From Acidocella sp. (GTDB lineage: Bacteria; Pseudomonadota; Alphaproteobacteria; Acetobacterales; Acetobacteraceae): 5,266 nucleotides of DNA. Both the position numbers and the translations under genes were made by a program. The DNA lies in contig JAQNCU010000232.1 of the NCBI GenBank assembly GCA_029077775.1, forward strand, positions 1-5,266, given 5' to 3'. The notes beneath the pieces are model-generated. The model was not told the DNA's origin. It saw only the letters and a program-made list of their open reading frames with translations, and searched no databases. Below are positions 1 through 5,266 of this stretch, in pieces. The number at the start of each line of letters is the position of its first letter. Position 1 is the first letter of the stretch.

Positions 1-75
1 CCCTGATCGCCCCGCTATATTTTTGCAGAGGTTCAGCGGAAATCGCCGCTGGATTATTCCTCTGGACACTAACTT

Positions 76-91
76 GGTGGGTCGATCCACC
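76..91. repeat. 16-nt near-perfect palindrome
   Basis: GGTGGGTCGATCCACC reads as two 8-nt half sites with a TCGA centre. All pairs match except a G opposite a T at 81/86. It could be a protein-binding site or a short hairpin. No T-run follows, so it is not a standard terminator. It lies more than 240 nt upstream of the promoter candidate, so a direct role in glgP control is doubtful. Confidence 0.35.
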
Positions 92-135
92 CGGGGGCCG
101 CAGCTTTGGGGCCATTGGATCAAACCACAAAGAGA

Positions 136-181
136 TTATCATCCATAAGTCATCGACCCGTCGATAGCCTCTGGATGATAA
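136..181. repeat. Nested inverted repeat, 10-bp perfect outer arms
   Basis: TTATCATCCA (136-145) is exactly complementary to TGGATGATAA (172-181). Inside the 26-nt gap lies a second small inverted repeat, ATCGA (152-156) with TCGAT (161-165), separated by four bases. As RNA this could fold into a long stem, an internal loop and a short capped hairpin. Neither strand has a strong U-tract after it, so it does not look like a typical Rho-independent terminator. A regulatory RNA structure, a binding site or a remnant repeat unit are all possible; the sequence alone cannot choose. Confidence 0.5.
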
Positions 182-233
182 ATGCGGCTGTGCGGTGTTT
201 ATCGGTTTGGTTGTGCCAACAGCCGGGTTAGCC

Positions 234-243
234 TTGGTACCAA
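234..243. repeat. TTGGTACCAA palindrome
   Basis: A perfect 10-nt palindrome without spacer. A palindrome this short is expected by chance about once in 1 kb, so it is only suggestive as a regulator site. It lies about 90 nt upstream of the promoter candidate, at a distance where an activator could bind. Confidence 0.25.
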
Positions 244-260
244 AAACAGCCGACTGGTGC

Positions 261-302
261 GGGGTTAAGGCGGGGATTGTTGATGGCGGGACGGGGGGCG
301 GG
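261..302 (+). other. G-rich tract, possible G-quadruplex
   Basis: Runs of three or more G occur at 261-264, 272-275, 288-290, 293-298 and 300-302 on the + strand. The last four runs have gaps of 12, 2 and 1 nt, so a quadruplex would need one long loop. The tract ends four nucleotides before the 306-324 inverted repeat. Its position just upstream of the promoter candidate gives it possible regulatory interest, but folding is inferred only from base composition. Confidence 0.3.
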
Positions 303-305
303 TAG

Positions 306-324
306 ATAAAATTCAGGATTTTAT
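306..324. promoter_or_regulatory. Operator-like inverted repeat upstream of glgP
   Basis: ATAAAAT (306-312) and ATTTTAT (318-324) are perfect complements separated by TCAGG, giving a 19-nt dyad. The size and spacing are typical of binding sites for dimeric helix-turn-helix regulators. It covers the place where a -35 element would sit relative to the -10 candidate at 334-339, so a bound protein would be expected to block RNA polymerase. No regulator gene is in the window and I cannot name the family. The AT-rich arms stand out sharply from the adjacent G-rich tract. Confidence 0.4.
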
Positions 325-330
325 GTTCGG

Positions 331-339
331 TGATATGAT
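331..339 (+). promoter_or_regulatory. Candidate extended -10 promoter for glgPCA
   Basis: TG-A-TATGAT has the TGn extension plus a hexamer matching TATAAT at five of six positions. Transcription would start near 346, giving a leader of about 65 nt before the preferred glgP start. The -35 region is poor (TTCAGG at 312-317 with a 16-nt spacer), which fits an extended -10 promoter or one that needs an activator. An overlapping reading, GATAAT at 337-342, is also possible. Confidence 0.4.
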
Positions 340-396
340 AATGATGACACGACCCATTTGGACCGGAGCACCAGGGTGGCGGCTCGAGCGTGCTTT

Positions 397-402
397 GGAA
401 GG
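397..402 (+). promoter_or_regulatory. Ribosome binding site deciding the glgP start
   Basis: GGAAGG ends eight nucleotides before the ATG at 411, which is good Shine-Dalgarno spacing. The in-frame GTG at 390 has only a poor match upstream. The in-frame ATG at 447 has a weaker TTGGAA eight nucleotides before it. This supports 411 as the main start. Confidence 0.6.
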
Positions 403-410
403 CGAATGCC

Positions 411-2897
411 ATGAACGGAAAACAGGCGGACCTTGGAACAAAAAATATGAATGATACCTCTTCAGGCCAGATGGATACCAGTCTGGCTACAACGGCAGAG
501 GCGCTTCGGGGTGCGATTTTGCTTAAATTATCGTCTCATGTCGGTAAGCGGCGCGCCGTTGCCACCCGGAGAGACTGGCTGCTGGCAACCGCCATCGTTG
601 TCCGGGACTTTGCGGTGACACGGTGGCATGACAGTATCGCGGCCGCCTATGACCAGGGCGGTAAACGGGTCTATTACATGTCGCTCGAATTTCTGATCGG
701 GCGTCTGCTGTTTGATAATCTCAATAATCTTGGTCTGATGAATGCCATGCGCGAGGCACTGGCCGGGCTGGAGGTTGATCTCGACCTGCTGCGCGCGCTG
801 GAACCGGATGCGGCCTTGGGGAATGGTGGCCTGGGGCGGCTTGCGGCTTGCTATATGGAGAGCATGGCAACCCTGGGTATCCCGGCCTATGGCTACGGGA
901 TCCGCTATGATCATGGTTTGTTCCGCCAGGTGATCGACGGGGGTGTCCAGCAGGAACTCCCGGAGGAGTGGCTGGCCTTTGGCAATCCCTGGGAATTTGA
1001 GCGCGCCGAGGTGCAATTCAAAATCGGGTTCGGCGGGCATGTGGCGCATGAGGGCGCGCAGGCCAACTGGCATCCAGCCGAGACCGTGATCGCCTTGGCC
1101 TATGACACGCCGGTGGTGGGTTGGCGTGGCACCCATGTTAATACGCTGCGGCTTTGGTCGTCCCGGCCGCAGGAGCCGCTCAGGCTCGATATGTTCAATC
1201 ATGGCGATCATACCGGGGCGCTGACCGGGCGGATGCAGGCTGAGGCGATATCGAAGGTACTATACCCGTCCGATGCGACCCCGGCGGGTGAGGAGTTGCG
1301 GCTCCGGCAGGAGTATTTTTTCACCTCCGCGTCACTCCAGGATTTGGTCCGGCGGCATATCCGCACGTTTGGGGATATCGGATCGCTGGCCGAAAAAACC
1401 GCAATCCAGTTGAATGACACACATCCGGCCATCGCGGTGGCCGAGATGATGCGGATTTTGGTGGATCTGCACGCCGTGCCCTGGGATGCGGCATGGGGGA
1501 TGACGCGGTCGATTTTCAGCTACACCAATCACACGCTTTTGCCTGAAGCGTTGGAGACGTGGCCTGTGGCGCTGATGGAGCGGCTGCTGCCCCGCCATAT
1601 CCAGATTATCTATCTGATCAATGAACAGCAATTGGTCGAAATGCGCGCCTTTTATCCTGGCGACGACCAATTGGCGTTGCGGGTTTCAATGATCGACGAG
1701 GAGCGCGGGCGCAGAGTGCGGATGAGCCATCTCGCATTTTTGGGCTCGCACCGGGTCAACGGGGTTTCGGCTTTGCATACCGAACTGATGCGCCAGACTG
1801 TGTTCCGCGACCTGAATTTATTGCGCCCCGGGCAGATTGTGAACGTAACCAATGGTATTACGTTTCGCCGATGGCTGCATGGGGCTAATCCCAATCTGAC
1901 CCGCCTGCTGGCCGAGACTTTGGGGGGTGGCGTGCTGGATCAGGGAATGCAATTGGCGGGCTTGCGCGAATTCTCCGAGGATGATTCGTTTCAAGAACGG
2001 TTTAAAGAGGTACGACTCAATAATAAAAAAATATTAGCGGCCATGGTGCATCGCGATCTCGGGATCAAGATCGATCCTGGCGCATTATTCGATGTGCATA
2101 TTAAGCGTATTCATGAATATAAAAGGCAATTACTGAATATTTTGGAAACGGTTGCGCTTTATAATGCGATACGGTCAAACCCAGGGGCTGATTGGGTGTC
2201 GCGTGTCAAAATATTCGCGGGAAAGGCAGCGCCCAGCTATTACCGGGCTAAGCTGATCATTCGGCTGGCCAACGACGTTGCTCAGATGATTAATAACGAC
2301 CCGATTATGGGCGATCGGCTGAAAATGGTATTTATTCCGAATTATTCGGTAAGTTTGGCCGAGCTTATCATTCCGGCCTCTGACCTCTCGGAGCAGATAT
2401 CAACGGCAGGGATGGAGGCGTCTGGTACAGGCAATATGAAGCTGGCGTTAAACGGGGCCATAACGATCGGGACTCTGGATGGCGCCAATATCGAGATTAA
2501 GGATCATGTCGGGGACGAAAATATCTTTATTTTCGGAATGACAGCCGCCCAGGTCGAGGCGCGGCGCGCCCCTGGCTTTGACGCGCGTGCGACCATCGCC
2601 GCTTCAGCCGAGCTGGGCGAAGTGTTGGAGGTATTAAGTTGCGGCGTGGTTTCACCTGGAGACCCGAACCGCTATGCCGGGCTGGTCAGCATGTTGCGCC
2701 ACGACGACCAATTTATGGTATGCGAAGATTTTCAATCCTATTATCGCACGCAGCGCGCGGTGGCGGCACTTTGGCGGCAGCCACGTGCGTGGTGGCGGGC
2801 CAGTATTCTCAACACAGCGGGAATGGGGTGGTTCTCGTCGGATAGGTCAATCCGGGAATATGCCGATGACATCTGGCGGATACCGGTACGCAGTTAA
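411..2897 (+). CDS. glgP: Glycogen/starch/alpha-glucan phosphorylase
   Basis: Cytoplasmic, PLP-dependent GT35 enzyme that removes glucose-1-phosphate from the non-reducing ends of alpha-1,4-glucans using phosphate. At 828 residues it is close to the usual bacterial length of about 800-830. Family blocks run the full length: KRVYYMSLEFLIGRLL (85-100), LGNGGLGRLAACYMESMATL (136-155), LNDTHPAIA (334-342), TNHTLLPEALE with the active-site His (H374), VTNGIT-FRRWL (479-488), KRIHEYKRQ (565-573) and EASGTGNMK (669-677). K677 is the expected Schiff-base lysine for PLP. The C-terminal FSSDRSI-REYADDIW block is present, so the gene is intact. About 55 N-terminal residues are unconserved. ATG 411 is chosen for its Shine-Dalgarno site; GTG 390 (835 residues) or ATG 447 are alternatives. 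The PLP-domain segment 1981-2340 is markedly AT-richer than the rest. It leads the operon, so breakdown is transcribed with synthesis. Maltodextrin specificity cannot be excluded, but the context favours glycogen. Confidence 0.97.
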   Translation: MNGKQADLGTKNMNDTSSGQMDTSLATTAEALRGAILLKLSSHVGKRRAVATRRDWLLATAIVVRDFAVTRWHDSIAAAYDQGGKRVYYMSLEFLIGRLLFDNLNNLGLMNAMREALAGLEVDLDLLRALEPDAALGNGGLGRLAACYMESMATLGIPAYGYGIRYDHGLFRQVIDGGVQQELPEEWLAFGNPWEFERAEVQFKIGFGGHVAHEGAQANWHPAETVIALAYDTPVVGWRGTHVNTLRLWSSRPQEPLRLDMFNHGDHTGALTGRMQAEAISKVLYPSDATPAGEELRLRQEYFFTSASLQDLVRRHIRTFGDIGSLAEKTAIQLNDTHPAIAVAEMMRILVDLHAVPWDAAWGMTRSIFSYTNHTLLPEALETWPVALMERLLPRHIQIIYLINEQQLVEMRAFYPGDDQLALRVSMIDEERGRRVRMSHLAFLGSHRVNGVSALHTELMRQTVFRDLNLLRPGQIVNVTNGITFRRWLHGANPNLTRLLAETLGGGVLDQGMQLAGLREFSEDDSFQERFKEVRLNNKKILAAMVHRDLGIKIDPGALFDVHIKRIHEYKRQLLNILETVALYNAIRSNPGADWVSRVKIFAGKAAPSYYRAKLIIRLANDVAQMINNDPIMGDRLKMVFIPNYSVSLAELIIPASDLSEQISTAGMEASGTGNMKLALNGAITIGTLDGANIEIKDHVGDENIFIFGMTAAQVEARRAPGFDARATIAASAELGEVLEVLSCGVVSPGDPNRYAGLVSMLRHDDQFMVCEDFQSYYRTQRAVAALWRQPRAWWRASILNTAGMGWFSSDRSIREYADDIWRIPVRS

Positions 2898-2965
2898 ACT
2901 TTCATGTGCCGTGTTTGCGCGACCCCGATTTGCATGTGAGACTGTAAAAAATAGGAAACGCGAAG
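2898..2965 (+). promoter_or_regulatory. glgP-glgC spacer with glgC ribosome binding site
   Basis: This 68-nt spacer contains no stable hairpin followed by T residues, which supports read-through from glgP into glgC. AGGAAA at 2953-2958 lies seven nucleotides before the glgC ATG and is a good Shine-Dalgarno sequence. CGTGTTT (2910-2916) could pair, with one G-U, to AAACGCG (2956-2962) and partly mask it; this is a weak possibility. CATGTG occurs twice (2903-2908 and 2933-2938) without evident meaning. Confidence 0.55.
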
Positions 2966-4222
2966 ATGCCCTCGCCAGAAGCTCCTCTTGCCCGTGAGAC
3001 GATGGCCTATGTTCTGGCGGGCGGGCGGGGCTCGCGATTGCTGGAACTCACAGATCAGCGCGCCAAGCCCGCCGTTTATTTTGGTGGCAAAAGCCGGATC
3101 ATTGATTTTGCCCTTTCGAACGCCGTCAATTCCGGTATCCGCCGCATTGGTGTGGCGACCCAGTACAAGGCCCATAGCCTCATTCGGCATCTCAACCGGG
3201 GTTGGAATTTCTTCCGTCAGGAACGTAACGAGGGTTTTGATATTCTACCCGCCTCGCAGCGATCAGGTGAGGATTGGTACCGGGGCACCGCAGATGCGGT
3301 TTACCAGAATATCGACATCATCGAGGGATACGCACCGGAGCTGATCGTGATTTTGGCTGGCGATCATATCTATAAAATGGATTACGGCCCTATGCTGGCG
3401 CAGCACGTGAACCAGGGTGCCGACGTGACCGTCGGATGCATTGACGTGGCCCGTGCAGACGCCAGCGGGTTTGGCGTGATGGCGGTGAACGCCGTTGATG
3501 AGATCACGTCTTTTGTGGAAAAGCCGGATGACCCGCCAGCCATGCTTGGCCGCCCTGACCGAGCTTTGGTGTCCATGGGGATCTATGTATTTTCGCGCAA
3601 GTTCTTGATCGACCAATTGCGCCGTGACGCTGCGGATGCGCAGTCCAGCCGGGATTTCGGCCGTGACCTCATTCCGTATCTGGTCCGTCATGGAAAGGCC
3701 GTGGCACATCCGTTTGCGCGATCTTGCCGTCGGTCTGGTTATGAGACAGAAGATTATTGGCGGGATGTTGGAACGGTTGATGCCTATTATGAAGCCAACA
3801 TCGATTTGACGAATGCCATGCCCGCCCTCGACCTTTATGAGCGTGACTGGCCGATCTGGACCTATAGCGAGATCACACCGCCGGCGAAATTCGTGCATGA
3901 CCAGGATGCTCGCCGGGGGCAGGCATTATCCTCACTGGTCTCAGGCGGGTGTATTATATCCGGCGGCACGCTGCGGCGGACATTATTATTCACCAATGTC
4001 AGGGTGCATTCCTATGCGTTGATCGACAGCGCCGTGATCCTGCCGAATGCGAGCATCGGACGCGGGGCACGGTTGACCCGTGTGATCGTTGAGAAAGGTG
4101 TTAGGATTCCGCCGGGTTTGGTGGTGGGCGAGGACCCAATGGAGGATGCGCGGCGGTTCAGGCGAACGGAAAATGGTGTTTGCTTGATCACGCAGCCGAT
4201 GATCGACCGCCTGACTGCATGA
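2966..4222 (+). CDS. glgC: Glucose-1-phosphate adenylyltransferase (ADP-glucose pyrophosphorylase)
   Basis: Forms ADP-glucose and pyrophosphate from ATP and glucose-1-phosphate, the committed and allosterically controlled step of bacterial glycogen synthesis. It acts in the cytoplasm, normally as a homotetramer. The 418 residues match the family (about 420-430). The N-terminal nucleotidyltransferase domain shows VLAGGRGSRL (16-25), RAKPAVYFGGK (32-42), GTADAVYQN (107-115), GDHIYKMDY with the catalytic-type Asp (132-140), the glucose-1-phosphate site FVEKP (183-187), SMGIYVF (203-209) and YWRDVGT (264-270). From about residue 300 comes the left-handed beta-helix domain, ending in RRFRRTENGVCLITQPMID. 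The sequence is close to the Agrobacterium type, which is activated by fructose-6-phosphate and pyruvate. N-terminal arginines tied to regulation there (as I recall, R22, R25, R33, R45 and R60) correspond to R21, R24, R32, R44 and R59 here. The ATG start has a good Shine-Dalgarno site, and its N-terminus aligns with family members. Its stop overlaps glgA. Confidence 0.97.
   Translation: MPSPEAPLARETMAYVLAGGRGSRLLELTDQRAKPAVYFGGKSRIIDFALSNAVNSGIRRIGVATQYKAHSLIRHLNRGWNFFRQERNEGFDILPASQRSGEDWYRGTADAVYQNIDIIEGYAPELIVILAGDHIYKMDYGPMLAQHVNQGADVTVGCIDVARADASGFGVMAVNAVDEITSFVEKPDDPPAMLGRPDRALVSMGIYVFSRKFLIDQLRRDAADAQSSRDFGRDLIPYLVRHGKAVAHPFARSCRRSGYETEDYWRDVGTVDAYYEANIDLTNAMPALDLYERDWPIWTYSEITPPAKFVHDQDARRGQALSSLVSGGCIISGGTLRRTLLFTNVRVHSYALIDSAVILPNASIGRGARLTRVIVEKGVRIPPGLVVGEDPMEDARRFRRTENGVCLITQPMIDRLTA
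4219..4222 (+). promoter_or_regulatory. ATGA overlap of glgC stop and glgA start
   Basis: The glgA ATG (4219-4221) overlaps the glgC TGA (4220-4222). The 25 nt before it hold no recognisable GGAG-like site. Translation of glgA therefore probably depends on ribosomes finishing glgC, which would tie the amounts of the two synthesis enzymes together. Confidence 0.7.
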
Positions 4223-5266
4223 GACCGGTCAGCGTTCTGGCCGTCGCCGCCGAGCTTTTCCCACTCATAAAAACCGGAGGGTTGGCCGATGTTGCCGGGG
4301 CGTTGCCGCTGGCGATGGTCGCCCATGGCGTGGCAACCACGACCCTGCTTCCTGGATATCCCGCCGTGCTGGCGGCCTTACCGGATGCTGAGATTATTGC
4401 GGTCTTGCCGCAATGGTTTGGCGGACCGGCCCAATTATGGCGCGGACAGCTGGCAGGCCTTGATCTGATGGTTTTGGATGCGCCGCTTTTATATGACCGC
4501 CCGGGCGGCCCCTATGCTGGCCCGGATGGGGCGGACTGGCCGGATAATGCCATACGCTTCGCGGCACTTGGGCGTGTCGCGGCATGGTTGGGGCAAAGGG
4601 GGGTGCCAGGGTTCACGCCGGATATTCTCCATGCCCATGACTGGCAGGCGGGTTTGGCGATGGCTTATCTGCAATTCAATGGGGGCCAACGCCCCCGGAC
4701 TGTGATGACGGTGCATAATCTTGCGTTCCAGGGGCTGTTCGACGCGTCGTTGCTGGGCGCGCTGGGGTTGCCGCCTGAATCCTTCGTGGTAGAGGGGGTG
4801 GAGTTTTATGGCATGATCGGTTTTCTGAAGGCTGGTCTTGTTTTCGCTGACCGGATCACAACCGTTTCGCCCCGCTATGCCGAAGACATCAAGGCCCCTG
4901 AGACCGGGATGGGGCTTGATGGATTGTTGCGACACCGTGCCGACATGTTGCGCGGGATCGTCAATGGCATCGACGATAAGATATGGGACCCCGCGACCGA
5001 TCCGATGCTGTCGGCCCGCTTTGACGCGGCAACAATCGATCATCGTGGTGTGAATAAGCGCGCTCTCCAGGAGTTTTTCAGGCTCCGCACCGAACCTGGG
5101 GCATTATTACTGGGCGTGATCAGCCGACTGACATGGCAAAAAGGACTTGATCAGTTGTTGGAGACGATGCCGGTATTGACGGGTTTGGGCATTCAGCTCG
5201 CCGTACTGGGCGCAGGCGAGGCGCAGATGGAGCAGGGCTTTGCCGCCGCCGCCGCCGCCCATCCGG
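4219..5266 (+). CDS. glgA: Glycogen synthase (ADP-glucose), 3' end outside window
   Basis: GT5 enzyme that transfers glucose from ADP-glucose to the non-reducing end of an alpha-1,4-glucan. The frame is open to the right edge: 349 complete codons of the roughly 480 usual. Translated directly, it shows the ADP-glucose-binding KTGGLADVAGALP (18-30), LLPGYP (49-54), HAHDWQAGL (138-146), TVHNLAFQG with the active-site-type His (H166), GFLKAGLVFADRITTVSP (201-218), the equivalent of the EFG-GL-GLL block as ETGMGLDGLL (228-237), VNGIDDKIWDPATDP (248-262) and VISRLTWQKGLD (300-311), where R303 and K308 match the conserved phosphate-contacting pair. The second Rossmann domain is cut off after its first strands. 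The start is fixed by the stop overlap and by the family's N-terminus, which begins a few residues before the AEL-PL-KTGG motif. It follows glgC directly, which supports the ADP-glucose donor. Nothing in the visible part suggests a pseudogene. Confidence 0.96.
   Translation, partial: MRPVSVLAVAAELFPLIKTGGLADVAGALPLAMVAHGVATTTLLPGYPAVLAALPDAEIIAVLPQWFGGPAQLWRGQLAGLDLMVLDAPLLYDRPGGPYAGPDGADWPDNAIRFAALGRVAAWLGQRGVPGFTPDILHAHDWQAGLAMAYLQFNGGQRPRTVMTVHNLAFQGLFDASLLGALGLPPESFVVEGVEFYGMIGFLKAGLVFADRITTVSPRYAEDIKAPETGMGLDGLLRHRADMLRGIVNGIDDKIWDPATDPMLSARFDAATIDHRGVNKRALQEFFRLRTEPGALLLGVISRLTWQKGLDQLLETMPVLTGLGIQLAVLGAGEAQMEQGFAAAAAAHP
5242..5259 (+). repeat. Six tandem GCC codons inside glgA
   Basis: Six perfect GCC units encode six alanines (residues 342-347), followed by His-Pro. 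Alanine-rich sequence at this place, just before a His-Pro, is common in glycogen synthases. The repeat is in frame, so a gain or loss of one unit would only change the alanine count. It is probably incidental. Confidence 0.6.

Larger units (their letters stand above)
1..410. other. Upstream region of the glycogen operon, no supported gene
   Basis: No convincing gene lies here. On the + strand two frames are open from the left edge to stops at 146-148 and 165-167. On the - strand one frame (codons starting at positions 2, 5, 8...) has no stop over the whole stretch. Its translation is rich in Pro, Ser, Thr and His, with no motif I recognise, so I treat it as chance. The region holds inverted repeats at 76-91, 136-181, 234-243 and 306-324, a G-rich tract at 261-302, and a promoter candidate at 331-339. 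The first 170 nt could include the tail or terminator region of a gene left of the window, but nothing proves it. Confidence 0.6.

Overview
The window carries the core of a bacterial glycogen operon, all on the + strand: glycogen phosphorylase (glgP, complete), ADP-glucose pyrophosphorylase (glgC, complete) and glycogen synthase (glgA, cut by the right edge). The codons are moderately GC-rich. The GlgC sequence resembles, from memory, the fructose-6-phosphate/pyruvate-activated enzyme of Agrobacterium-like alphaproteobacteria, notably in its RAKPAVYFGGK, QYKAHSLIRHL and WPIWTY-EITPPAKFVHD segments. The likely source is an alphaproteobacterium, perhaps of a Rhizobiales or Rhodospirillales/Acetobacteraceae type. 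The finer placement is a guess.

Layout. Positions 1-410 hold no gene I can support. They contain several inverted repeats, a G-rich tract, and close to glgP an extended -10 promoter candidate whose -35 zone lies inside a 19-nt operator-like inverted repeat. glgP follows at 411-2897 (828 residues), then a 68-nt spacer with a clear ribosome binding site and no terminator. glgC occupies 2966-4222 (418 residues). Its stop codon overlaps the glgA start as ATGA, and glgA stays open to 5266 (349 codons, about three quarters of the usual protein).

Function. GlgC makes ADP-glucose from glucose-1-phosphate and ATP, GlgA adds the glucose to an alpha-1,4-glucan, and GlgP removes glucose-1-phosphate from chain ends by phosphorolysis. 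One transcript would therefore encode both synthesis and breakdown. The branching enzyme (glgB), which sits between glgP and glgC in the Agrobacterium-type operon I remember, is not there. It may lie beyond an edge or elsewhere in the genome.

I found no undescribed system. The genes are ordinary members of known families. What deserves a second look is mostly in the unexplained 410-nt upstream region, plus an AT-rich stretch inside glgP and the gene order without glgB.
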